In this document: in pieces, positions 45,180 to 55,759 of the stretch
Layout of the letters: each line of letters opens with the position of its first letter
Numbering within the stretch: the stretch's first letter is position 1
From: Seiridium cupressi
Taxonomy: Eukaryota; Ascomycota; Sordariomycetes; Amphisphaeriales; Sporocadaceae
Direction of reading: 5' to 3'
Length of the DNA stretch: 64,000 bases
Assembly: GCA_036674765.1 (NCBI GenBank)
Contig: JARVKI010000048.1
Coordinates: 248,001 to 312,000 of the forward strand
Program-made: the position numbers and the translations under genes
Notes under the pieces: model-generated
The model's input: the letters and a program-made list of their open reading frames with translations, nothing else
Told to the model about the DNA's origin: nothing
Database searches by the model: none

Positions 45180-46243
45180 ATGGATGACAAGGGCCTCATC
45201 ATCCAGGTGCCCGGTCTTAAAGCTATATCCCATTTATCCGATTGGCAAGTCTCACTGCTCGTCGAGTAGTCTTATTTGGCGTCATGGTGAGACATCCTCC
45301 CACCAGCGAACATACTTGGCTAGCAAACCAGGGCTTTATCAAGAAAGTAGAGAATTCGGTAGAGTTCAAGATTCTTTGACAACCTCATCCATCAAGCCGA
45401 TGCAATAGTCCGTGGAGCCGTCCGAAAGATTATTGACATGACGATTGCCGCTATAGCTGTCCACGGCTCTGTAGGACGCGGGGTTGCTGGATTGGTCGAT
45501 TACAAGATCTCACAAGGTCCCATTGAGCCCGTGAAGCACCATAGGTCAGTGGGACTACTCTCCGGGCTTTAGAAGCGGATGGCCACGGTCCCCACAACAG
45601 GTGACTCGCTAAAGATCCAAGGAGACACGCTATGGAAGGATCTGCCCTCATTTGGCTATACTGAACAAGAAGAATGGTGCGAGTACGGAGGCGGCCGGAC
45701 CGGTAAGTCAGACACAACAGTGGCAATCGAGGCTCGATCGTGATTATAATGAAGGTAGATTCCTGCGATCCCGATATGCGGCTTGGGCTGAAACAAGGGT
45801 TCGCAAACTTGAACGTTTTCATTGCGCAACAACTTAGCCAGGCGGTGGATATTGATTACGTCGCTGGGCCCGAATTTCATCCTATGGATAAGTCCCTTCA
45901 CGCCGTATGGACAATGCAGCACGCGGTTAAAATAAGTCACGTCTTCCTGCGACGCTGTCTGAGACTGTTGTCATGCGTGCTGCGTGTATGTGGTTCATCT
46001 ACGCTGCGGGCCGTCTTTGGGCCCATGTCAAGAACAATCGCACATTCGGAGAGCGCTGGGAGCTGGGACAAGCTCGGGAGGGGTAGAGTACGCATCAAAT
46101 GGCTGGAATGGATATGCGCGCGGCAGGTTGGATCTTTGGAAGCAGGGTCTTGGAAATGCGCTGATTTCATGCACGGATGAGTCGATGAAGAAACTAATCG
46201 TGGCTGCTCTGGCCAGCATACAACGGGTCGAGGCTGGCAGCTA
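45180..46243 (+). pseudogene. Unrecognised, probably disrupted coding region
   Basis: Several plus frames here look protein-like but do not join into an open gene. From 45385 one frame reads DAIVRGAVRKIIDMTIAAIA then VHGSVGRGVAGLVDYKISQG and meets TAG at about 45570; other frames carry WQSRLDRDYNEG with RSRYAAWAETRVRKLERFHC (45700-45830), a mixed part near 45860-46100, and an end with MKKLIVAALASIQ near 46185. The Arg/Trp-rich strings have normal coding composition. I cannot name a family. It may be a multi-exon gene I cannot resolve or a decayed copy of one. Confidence 0.35.
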
Positions 46244-46682
46244 GAATATCAATCGATGATGTGTGAATATGGCTTTGAACCTAACAGAATGAAACTTCCA
46301 AGAATAATTCTAATACAAAGTCATCTACAGGGCTCTCTAGCTCCTGCTTCTTCCCTCGGCTCGACGTCAGTCTCAAATAGCTCCACAACACAGCCAACGA
46401 GATCGAAAGTGGACTAGCGAGACCGATTCTAGTGCTAGACCTTGCAACTCAATTTTTCATCATGGTACGACTTTTTCTTCGGTCGGGTGGGAGCAAAGTA
46501 AATGTTTACCACTGATGGATGATTGGTTTGTGCGCAACTACTGAAAAAGTGACCCAAACAGTCTAGCGACGCCGTGTTTTGGTGTCATGTTCTTGATTCT
46601 GTACCTTGCAGATAACTCGTTGCTCAATATGCACATCTTTGTCATATCCCAACTGCTACCCATTCTGGAATACCCCAGTTCT

Positions 46683-47399
46683 CTACTCCACCTCTTTAAT
46701 GCTGTACGTGTTTTCCTGTGCCATCACGAACAACAACCCGGCCGCGCCAATCGCTGGGAGTGTCCACCAACCGTACTCCATAACCAAACTCCAGAAGTCG
46801 AGGTTCGCCGTCCCCGTAAAAAACAACAGCGCTAGTATCGCAGCACTAGCCCCTCCAGTCATCAGGCCCACCTCCATGGCGATCTCACCCAGGGAATTTG
46901 GGGGTCCATCTTCGTCGCCAGGCACAGCTAGAGGGATTTCAACAGCGGGGGGCGCCGTCTGGAACAGCTCGAAGCCGAAGAACCACAGGGTCGATACAGC
47001 TCCGAAGACGAGAAATACAAGGAACGCATACGACTTCAGCTTCTGGGAGAGGGGTGCTCCGTCGAGGGTTGGAAAGAATGAAGGGTCTGTAATAGCCTCG
47101 ATTGCGGTTGTAGGCTTCTCGCCATTCTTGGTAGTGTGGTCTGTGTTTCCGGAGGAGCTATGCGCTGGGTCTGTGGACTTGGCCGGCGGGTGCTCAAGCT
47201 TGCCATCTTCGTTCATAGGCATGATTGCTGGTGGCGGTAGTGATCGCCTGGATACTCGAGGAGAATGCGCGTCAAGAAGTTCAGCCCTGGTGATATTGGG
47301 GAGTGAAAGAGGTTGCTGGGCATCCTGAATACGCAAAATCAACATTAGGGGAAGGGGCGTCGCAAATGACGTAGATACGGGGCTCAGCTTAGGCTTCAT
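46683..47399 (-). CDS. Hypothetical membrane protein, three helices
   Basis: Single-exon frame of 238 codons. The N-terminal half is polar and low complexity (Lys/Glu/Ser/Pro), the C-terminal half has three clear membrane segments: SYAFLVFLVFGAVSTLWFFG, GLMTGGASAAILALLFFTG and GWWTLPAIGAAGLLFVMAQ. An internal ATG at 47222 (MPMNEDGK) is the better start if the first 59 residues, which are less gene-like, are untranslated. I do not recognise the family. The opposite strand is also open for 240 codons across the same stretch; the membrane-helix pattern and composition favour the minus strand. Confidence 0.6.
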   Translation of the reverse strand: MKPKLSPVSTSFATPLPLMLILRIQDAQQPLSLPNITRAELLDAHSPRVSRRSLPPPAIMPMNEDGKLEHPPAKSTDPAHSSSGNTDHTTKNGEKPTTAIEAITDPSFFPTLDGAPLSQKLKSYAFLVFLVFGAVSTLWFFGFELFQTAPPAVEIPLAVPGDEDGPPNSLGEIAMEVGLMTGGASAAILALLFFTGTANLDFWSLVMEYGWWTLPAIGAAGLLFVMAQENTYSIKEVE

Positions 47400-48181
47400 T
47401 CAGCTCTGGCTTCATTCAGCTCTAGCTCCATCTGATGCAAGCCACAAACTCTAGTAGAAATGTTCAAACTCATCAAATACCTTTGTCGATACCCATTGAC
47501 ATGAAAAAAACGACTAGAGTAAGGGCTACGTGGAGGTGTGTTTACGTTCGGGTGATCATGTCTACATGTATGTAACACAGTAAGAGGCTCCGATTACACG
47601 GGCCGAGTCATTCATGCTGAATTCGCAGATCCAGCGTAGGTACAGAGGCTAGCACCAGTAGCGTCACGCTAGCTTCAGGCGCAAGGGCCCCTAACCTTGT
47701 TGAGTAGGTATGTATCGTGACTTGATTCATAACATCTAGTACTGTAATAAACTGGGCATAAGCTTAGTCTTACACCCGAGCCGAGTAATCCTTGTACCAG
47801 GTACTTGCTTGCACTGAAAATTCCAACAAACCTAATCTACTTTGATCGCATCGATCTACGGAATGCTACCACACCCACAGATTTTGGACACAACGCACAG
47901 GATTAGGGCAAGCGAGTATAGTGATACTCAGAGAGGATTTCCTATTACTAATTGTGTATGGTTAAGGCATTATTGACATCATTGACATCTAATCGCGATT
48001 GAACCCAAGTCAATTCACCACCAAGGCCGACCACGTGATATGTAGAAAAATTCATCAAAGCAAGGCCGGAACTGGGACATAGCGCGAACTTTTGCCCGCC
48101 CTTCACGAGATTCTGAACACAAGCTTTGGTTGTATCACATTCAATAGATCTAGCTCAGACCAATCGTGCCTTGCCTGCACG
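47400..48181. other. Intergenic region
   Basis: About 780 bp, AT-rich in places, no supported ORF or repeat. Confidence 0.35.
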
Positions 48182-48424
48182 CTATCTAGATGAACCAAAG
48201 TGGGAAACAATCCTGATATCATCGGTAAGGTGAACCTCCACTATAGTCATGCATGGATTCCTAATTTTGATGTCGTAGTCGACCGTTCTAGACCCATCAA
48301 AATAGTATCCAATGTCCTCATGAGCTGCGCAACAATATGTCCGTCCGTTAAGCGAGATCGTCACATCCAGGCACGCCCCGTCCCGCGCTGGGCCAAAATA
48401 CATAGATGTAGGATTTGCGTCCAA
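48182..48424 (-). CDS. Hypothetical short ORF, possible downstream exon
   Basis: 80-codon minus frame with ordinary coding composition (MDANPTSMYFGPARDGACLD, SLNGRTYCCAAHEDIGYYFD). It lies 190 bp downstream of the small ORF at 48616-48801 on the same strand, so both might be exons of one gene, but no phase-compatible splice pair was identified. Function unknown. Confidence 0.3.
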   Translation of the reverse strand: MDANPTSMYFGPARDGACLDVTISLNGRTYCCAAHEDIGYYFDGSRTVDYDIKIRNPCMTIVEVHLTDDIRIVSHFGSSR

Positions 48425-48615
48425 TCAAGGGCTCCCAAGGCGATCTGGTTACCCACTCTTTTCTCGTGGGGAGCGTGTCTCAAGCAGCTTGCGCTAAACC
48501 CAGTACGAGAGGTCGGCGCCGAACTTCAATACGGAGGCATGGTGGAGCAGCTACGGTTACGGGCAAGGCTTTGTAATGGGCCCTTTTGTAATGATGCTCG
48601 TGAGGTTTGCTGATT

Positions 48616-48801
48616 CTACTTGACTATGCTCAATACTCGATATTGAGCAATCGAGTGTGACTGGTACCATACGACGCCTGGCAATATTCTCCCACCGGCA
48701 GTGTGGGCTACCCAGCAGTAGATAGGCTCCCCTTCGGCTTCAGCTCCAGCTTCAGCATCCTCATCCATCGAAGACCACACAACATACTGGTTTCCACCCA
48801 T
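48616..48801 (-). CDS. Small ORF, 61 aa, member of a repeated family
   Basis: Open minus frame beginning MGGNQYVVWSSMDEDAEAGA, with a Glu/Ala-rich middle and GEPIYCWVAHTAGGRILPG. Related sequence occurs at 25070-25195 and 51390-51480, where the frame is broken, so this is the only open copy in the window. The conserved part starts exactly at ATGGG and stays similar into the coding block, which suggests real coding ancestry. It may be one exon of a longer gene. Family not recognised. Confidence 0.4.
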   Translation of the reverse strand: MGGNQYVVWSSMDEDAEAGAEAEGEPIYCWVAHTAGGRILPGVVWYQSHSIAQYRVLSIVK

Positions 48802-48815
48802 ATTGCGTGCCTATC
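48690..48815 (-). repeat. Small-ORF family, copy B (open)
   Basis: Nucleotide relative of 25070-25195 (very close over the CACCCAGCAGTAGATAGG and TTTCCACCCATATTGC blocks) and of 51390-51480. Confidence 0.6.
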
Positions 48816-49407
48816 AGAGTGGTTATGTTCCAGTAAGGTGTAAACTACCACTAAAGGGGAACCTGATTTCTACGGCCACCAATATTGGTAAATGCATCAC
48901 AGGAGTGGAGAAATGGGTGCCACGCCGTGAATTGGCCCTTACAAAATAATCATAGACGTTGTTGGCCTTGTTGCGTTTAAGCGGTCAAGCCACCGCTCAC
49001 GACATAGACCCGCCATGCACTATACAACTGCTGTAATATGACCGTGTGGATATTGATTCCCTTGGTTTTCTTATTTTCTGAACGCAGTCGTATCCATCCA
49101 CTTCCAGATCCGGCAAGTCAGCTCCGAAACTGCTTTTCAGGACAGGATAGAATCCATGCGTTTGTTTCCACCACGGACGTCTCAATCCTGTTTTATGACG
49201 GTGCGTTTATGACGTCCAGTCGTATGTGGTGAGTTCAGACGATTGAGTGTCTCATAGTGTTGGAGGGATCATGACCAAAAACTAATGGGGGTATGGTTAG
49301 GATTTAACGTAAAGACCTTGGGACGCCGTTTGCAGGAAAGAAATGTAACCGCGAAGAAACTCATTAAACTCGACATATTGTCACGAGAATATTCGGAGAC
49401 GTTTGCC
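48816..49407. other. Promoter side of the P450 gene
   Basis: About 590 bp before the P450 start. Short frames only; no clear TATA box. Confidence 0.35.
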
Positions 49408-51236
49408 ATGCAAATGTCCTATCATACAGCCGCAGCTGTGGCTGTCGCTACGGTGAGTGTTCTTCTGCCAAGAAAGCTGAGCTCGAGCCACTACTGAACC
49501 TCAACCAAGGTGCTATCTACATGGCTTGCAAAGTGTATTTACAACATATACTTTCACCCACTGTCTAAATTCCCGGGTCCGAAGCTTGCAGCTGCTTCCG
49601 ATGTAAGCTGAAACCACGCTCGATCATCCTGGCAAATACTAAATGTACACAGTGGCAGTATGTGCGATGGTACACGAGTGGAAGTTGGCATTCTCAGATG
49701 CAGGAATTACAGGATAAATATGGTATGTATTAAACTTTGCTTACTTAATTTCTTTGGTTCCTTGTCTTACGCGATTTCAAACGGAGATCATGTCATTCCT
49801 CTACTGATACATGTTCGTAGGCGACGTGGTGCGCATAGGGCCTAACGACCTCTTGTTCTACACGCCAACGGCCATGCGAGACATCCATAGCCACGCCACT
49901 AAGGGTCGCAAACCATTTCTGAAGTCGGATTTCTACGGATTTGCGCACGGTCGGCCCGATATTGTTACTGCGAGAGACCCAGTAGAGCACGCGAAATAGC
50001 GGCATCAGCTGGCTCATGCGTTTAGCGCCCAAAGCCTGCGCGAGCAGGAGGGCATTGTGCAAGGCTACTTGAATGATTTTGTGGATCTCCTGGGCAAGTT
50101 GAGTTGTGAGAACGATGGAATTGAGGTCGGGGAGGCGTTCAATTGGCTAACATTCGATGTCATCGGTGAGTGCTCTGTGCCTGTTTCCATTTTCTCTCTT
50201 TCCGCCCTTGGTCCACGTAGCCACCACGCTCCATCTCAGGTTTTTTGTGTCCTTCATAGTTCGCATCATGTCCTATTTCCCTGATGAATTGTGGCTAATT
50301 CCAACAATCCTAGGCGATCTTGCGTTTGGCGAGTCCTTCGGGGCTGTAGCATCAGGGAAGAACCATTTTTGGGTCGAGCTCATCTTCAGTGGTTTCTTCA
50401 TCATGTCGCTATCCAATCTGCGCACAAGGGTACCAGCTCTCGGCCTCGTCCTGCCATTTCTGGTCCCAAAAGGATTCTTATCGAGCGTCAAGAAGCACGA
50501 GGCACTAACGCTAGAGAAGACACGAAAGCGCATAGCGCTTGGCGACATGGGCCGTGCCGACTTCTTCAGCCAACTTATCAGCGATGACGAGGAGAAGTGC
50601 GATGAGCAGTGGCTCGCGAACCAGCCCAACGTCTCAATCATAGCGGGCAGTGAGACAACAGCCACATTCCTCGATGTTGTTACGTATTTCCTGCTCAAGT
50701 CACCAGAGACGCTGGCCAAACTGCAGCACGAGCTGAGGAGCGAGTTTCATACTTACGACGAGATCACAAGTGATAGTACGCTATCACTTCCATATCTCGC
50801 TGCCGTCATCGAGGAGGGACCCCGGATCTGTCCACCCGCGGGATTCGGAATGCCGCGCTTGAGTCCTGGTGCGAATGTTGATGGCCATTGGGTTCCCGCA
50901 GGTGTGGTAGTATCAATAAGTTCGTTTGTGATGACGCGCGATTCACGATATTGGAACCGGCCGAACGAATTCGTCCCAGGGCGATGGATCGGTGAAGGTC
51001 TTCCTGGAGACAATCGCGCGGCGAGCCAACCATTCAGTCTTGGCCCACGTGCCTGCATTGGAATCAACCTAGCTAAGGTGGAAGCGAGACTCGCGCTGGC
51101 CAAGCTGGCTTGGAAGTATGACTGGGAGCTGAGGAACAAGGACGTGGACTTTCTGAGGCAAGCAAAAATGTACACATTATGGCAAAAGCCGGATGTTAGA
51201 GTTCGGTATACCCCTAGATCGGGAAACCTCTCATAA
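49408..51236 (+). pseudogene. Cytochrome P450 with one premature stop
   Basis: ER-membrane haem monooxygenase, resembling the fungal isotrichodermin C-15 hydroxylase-like group. Exons: 49408-49452, 49510-49602, 49653-49722, 49821-50165 and 50314-51236, with all phases matching; 491 positions. Marks: N-terminal anchor ([19 protein letters not shown]), hinge [40 protein letters not shown], helix I AGSETTATFL, ExxR as EEGPR (Gly-Pro rather than the usual Ala-Leu), PxxFxPxRW as NEFVPGRW, and haem loop FSLGPRACIGINLAKVE with the Cys ligand. Exon 4 has TAG at 49997-49999 between HAK and RHQLAHAFSAQSL, where the family reads KxRxxLSHAFS. Everything else is intact, so the loss may be recent. CAG to TAG in a CpA context would explain it. 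Confidence 0.9.
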
Positions 51237-51755
51237 TTCCTGTAAGCATATGGATCCATGGACTTTGAAGTAGTCTTAGGTAGGATCTAGCCTTCAAGGC
51301 CCAAGGGACTTGGGGCAACTGCTTTGTTGTTGGTGAACGCACAGACCACGTGGGGTGGATCAGTGGGGTTCTTAGTCTTAGGCCTTCACGGCAGCAGAGG
51401 GGAGCTTCCTTCTCCGATCATCATCCTCACGGAGGACCTCAATATACGGATTTCTCCCCATATTGCCGTCCATCAGTTGTTATTTTCCTTGGTTCTGCAT
51501 ATTCAAGCGTACCATGGTGACGATCAATCCGAGGTCTTCGCAACTCTCCATTCAGTGTCGGGGTGACTCACTCTTATAGCCTGCCTCCAACAAATTGCAT
51601 GTATCCTCAAATTCTTTCCGCAATACCACGGACCCCTGATAATGTACTACCTGATCCTGAGTGGACGGGTTATTTGAATTACCCCCTACGGTCTTGACGC
51701 TGTCTGTCCCGATAAAGCATTACAGATCCAGCAGTAGGCCTTTCGTAGATATACA
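51237..51755. other. Convergent intergenic region
   Basis: About 520 bp between the 3' ends of the P450 and NLR-like genes, holding small-ORF family copy C at 51390-51480 and otherwise nothing. Confidence 0.35.
51390..51480 (-). repeat. Decayed copy of the small-ORF family (copy C)
   Basis: Shorter and more diverged relative of the copies at 25070 and 48690. It keeps the CCCATATTGC..CATCAG junction and the start ATGGGG; the frame is not conserved. Confidence 0.5.
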
Positions 51756-54700
51756 CTACGTACCTCGTCGATCGATGAAGTTTTGAAGCTCATGCACAAG
51801 ATCCAAGCGCCCGGCCACTCTTGCAGCATCTATGGGCGATATACCATCATTGTTTCTGGCCTCAGGGTTGGCACCCTCTCCAAGCAAGATTTTCACGTTT
51901 CTGAGGTGCCCATAATTAACCGCCCACCACAGAGCTGTCTTGCCGTTGGTATCCCGTTCCTCGAGATTCACGGCCCCCGTTAGAAGGAGTGTTTCAATGG
52001 TCTCTGGCGAATCAGTATGTGTAGCCCAAGCCATCGGGTTCCATCCATCAATGTCCTTATTGTTGACTTCATGAATTCCGTTCTTGAGCAAAATTCGCAG
52101 CATTTCAGTATTCCCCTGCTCACATACCCAGGACACTACGTCACGAAGATCATTGTCGGTAGTTGTCTTTCTGACCTTTCTGCATTTGGCCAAGAGACGT
52201 ATTGTCTCGCCCTGGCCATAGCGTGCAGCCCAAATAAAAGGAGACAGGCCTCTCTTGTCTTGCAAATTCACATCGACTCGTGGATCCTTTGAGAGGCTTT
52301 TCAATGACTCGACTTGGCCATCGCTAGCGGCCCAAGATATGGCTGTTCGTCCTGCACCGTCTTGGTGGTTGACATGGACCTTGCTGTTATCTATCAATTC
52401 CTGAATTATATGGCCGTGCCCTCCGAGGATTGCCCAAAATAGTGCAGTGCATCCCGTGTCATCGATGTGGTCCAGTTGGCTGTCTTCGCGTCCCAGGATT
52501 AGCCGCACAATATCGACATGGCCGTTGGCGGGCCGCAAAGGAGAGAGCATTGCGACCTCGTCTTCCTCTAGAGTTGATGTCCGCATGAGGGCTTTTGAGC
52601 AAATTGACAAAGATATCATAGTTACCCATCTCAGCTGCGACTGTGGAGGCCGTCTGGTTCTCCAGGAGTTGAAAGTTTGGATCAGCTCCTACGCGCAACA
52701 AGAGGCTAACAACCCTAACATGGCCACGTCTGCAAGCCCAGAATAATGCTTTGTTGCTCGTCGCAGATGGGACATCCTGACTCTCTAACATGTCCTTGAG
52801 GTACCCTTGAAGGTCAAAATAAGCCGCCAACTCAACTGAATCCACAAATCTTGGCATTGAGGAATCTACAGCATCAATCTCTGCCCAGAGGAAGCGTACC
52901 AAGTTGGAGTACTGGTTGGAGTTGGAATCCAATAAGCGCCGGGCAGCATTTCTGAGTATTTCTGGAGCCGATTGCTCGCACGTTGCATAGTGTTCGGCCC
53001 AGTGTAATGCGGCATAGCGGTAGAACTCATACTCTTTAGACAGTTTGTTGCAGGTATCCATATCGAGTATGGAGGAATCCTTGTACAAACTTGCGAAATT
53101 AAGTTTCGCTACCTCGGCCCAAGGATCTATATACAGGAATGAATCAGGGTTGGGTGGCTGGTCGTCCAGTGTTGAATGCGACGAAAGACTAGTTGGGGAT
53201 GAATTGATTGAGAAGACGTCACTGGAAAATTCGGCAAGAAGAAGGTATTGTACGCAAGCTGTGGCTATTTGCAAAGCACAATCTTCTGCAGTCGTCGTAA
53301 ACCGATGGGTCTCCTGGCGCTCCATCTTTGGCTTCAGCAGGAAGTTTTTGACTGTCTGATGTATCAAAGATACTCCGGATCCTGACGTTCGAATGGGAGG
53401 CCCGAGGACTCCAAGAAGCGTGCGCGAGATGTCAAGTTGGCAGTTTGACAACACTTGTTGCGCGTCAAAGTGGTCCCAGTGGATCGTGACTGCAATGTTC
53501 AACTCCGCCAAGTTCAATGGTCTGGCACTTCCAACTATCAACTTGATCAATCGAGAGGCCAGACGATCATGCCCTTCAGGGATTTCGGCCAAGAAGTCCA
53601 TGTACGTCGTTTGAAGAGTAGTCGGAATTTTATCGATGATATCCTGGAAAGACATCTTCGAGGTCACCAGGCTAGACTCCATTGCCTCAAGAACCAAGTG
53701 GACCCAGAGGAAGGTATGATCGGCTCGTGACTGTAGCGTCTCTATCAGGTATTGTTTGAAAGCAGGCGGTAGTTCGGCAATCTCTCCTACTCGCTCCTGA
53801 ATGTAGAGTTGAATATCGTCACCATATCCTTGCTGTCCTTCGTCTATGGTCAGACAATACTTGGCAAATTGTTTAGTGAGCTTTGCCGATCTGAATACTG
53901 TCGGGCGACTGGTCAGGATAAATTTGACAGAATTACCATGGTTCAACCCAAAACCGGAGCTTTCAAGGAAATCATGGATGGACGTCAACAGCTGATGGCG
54001 AGTAACCTCTTCACACTCGTCTAAAGCGTCTAGAATGACGTATACGACTTGGGCTAATGGGTCCTTGACCAAATCCAGAAAAAGCTTCCAGAAGGCTGCC
54101 ACTGATTGAACAAGCCTCGGGCCTTATATATCAAGGTTTCTCCTGATATGACGAACAAGAGAGCGATGGCGGCGAACAATTTGGAAAATCACACCAAGGA
54201 GAATGCCCTTTGCGTCCCTCTGTTTGCTGATCTTGTCGTCGCAAAAGTACACACATGCCACTGCCTCCGCTCCAGTTGCACCATGCGTCCGCTCAATGTG
54301 CTCCACTAGGAATGATGACATGACTGTTTTGCCAGTGTCAGGGTGACCAGTGAGCCAGAGCAATGAGAGGCCGGCCTCTTTCATCCACTCCATGAAGAGT
54401 GGGTGGCTCAGGATCCCGTGAAAGGTGCCTTTTACAGGACTGGGTAGTTGCCTGAGATAGTCGTCGACAGCGTAAGTGCTAAATAATGCGATGCACTTTT
54501 TGTCTAATTCATCGAATGCTATAGCTTTATGAATCAAGTTCCTTGGACTTATGCGCTCTTAACTCACAATGCTGCGACAAATGGGTGTCAATTCTCGATT
54601 TAGTTCCAGTCCTCTCATGTGCCCTCAGTGAGATTCTCTTGGGGGCGTTCGACACGGATTTGAAGTTGTTGTTCTGGCTAGAGAACTGGCACATATTTCG

Positions 54701-55759
54701 GTGATTATCGTAGAGCGGAATGATGTCTTCACGTGGGACGTCGAGAATCGATGAGAACTTTCCGACAACCTATATTGATCAGTCCCCATTAGCCCATTAT
54801 GGGTGCCTTTTCTTACCAGAGATGATAAGGGAGGAGTAGGTCCAACTTCGTAGAACGTGGCAATCTCAAGACCTTGTAAACGATGTCGGAAAGCGGAAGC
54901 CAAATCCTGCAATGCCTCCGAGTCTTTTACAAGATGAGTGAACAAGTCAGTCCTAGTTGTGTTTGGAAGAAACGTATTGATGATTTGGCCAACAACTTTG
55001 CCTATGTCTGCTAATTCACTACCTCGGTGAGGCGTGCCGAGGAAAACAATGCCTTTGACGGCTCCTAAAGTGTCGCCGTAAATCAAATGGTCTCCATGTG
55101 CGCATACAAGAGCCTAGATGAAGTTGAGCAGACGTCTCTCAGTAGAGTTATCAAGCATTACCTGTTTGCACACAATGCCACCTAGACTGTGGCAGATGAA
55201 CACGATTGAGCGTTGATGAACCTAAGCTCTGTAAGCCAATGTGAAGTCGTGCGTTGGCTGGCACTTCGTGTACCTTGTCATTTGACTCATGGATATCCCT
55301 CACACAGCTGATCAGGTTACGTGCATAGTCGCGAACGCTGGCGTATGAATTTGCGAACACGCGTGAAGGGTAGCCATAGGTGTAGACACGACACCCTGGC
55401 AAGGATGAAGGTAAATAATGCCGCAGCTAGAAGGTGCCATTAGGATGGGTCCACGTTGTGAAGGCATCGCCGTTCAATCCGTGTAGGGCAATGATATCCA
55501 CAGGATGAGGACCTGGTTCGGCTGTACTAGTCGAACCTCCCGTCAAGGAAAACAGATCGTAAGGCTCTTGACGAAGACCATCAACTGATGAGGTAGAGTG
55601 GTTATGGAGGGCTCCGACGTTTTGCCACCTACCGATTGACAAGGGCCCAGTGATTTTGTCTCTGACTCTCCGCCCGAAGTCCTTCATATTCTCGCTCCCT
55701 GACCTTGCAGGATTGTATGCACCAATAAGTTGTTGTAATGAGTGGGCAATCCCAGACAA
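51756..55759 (-). pseudogene. NLR-like protein: SesB-type hydrolase, NACHT, ankyrin repeats; three lesions
   Basis: Cytoplasmic STAND protein of the fungal NLR type, a class linked to heterokaryon incompatibility. Exons: about 55759-55274, 55221-55162, 55113-54817, 54769-54568 and 54518-51756, introns 47-52 bp, phases consistent. N-terminal hydrolase: PHPVDIIALHGLNGDAFTTW, nucleophile elbow FICHSLGGIVCKQ, KGIVFLGTPHRGSE, IIPLYDNHRNMCQF. NACHT: Walker A LTGHPDTGKTVMSS, Walker B VYVILDALDECEE, then KFILTSRP. C-terminus: about nine ankyrin repeats (e.g. TALFWAILGGHGHIIQELID, TALWWAVNYGHLRNVKILLG). Lesions: TAG at 55429-55427 between NGTF and LRHYLP, where relatives have Trp; TAA at 54126-54124 between DI and GPRLVQS; one extra base near 52527-52535 in the ankyrin part. 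The true N-terminus is uncertain: the first in-frame ATG is at 55687, and an upstream exon is possible. Confidence 0.9.

Noticed and set aside
46606..47328. 240-codon plus-strand ORF as a gene
   Set aside because: It mirrors the minus-strand membrane protein; its product is low complexity and lacks helices or motifs, so it is taken as an antisense shadow.
55222..55273. Frameshift before the nucleophile elbow of the NLR hydrolase
   Set aside because: A 52-bp GT..AG intron (55273-55222) explains the change of frame exactly and restores VHQRSIVFICHSLGG.
22512..55759. UAG recoding (amber codon read as an amino acid), because most premature stops are TAG
   Set aside because: Intact genes here end in TAG (DUR3-like, lactonase, RGS, 2EXR), and one premature stop is TAA; CpA to TpA mutation explains the bias more simply.
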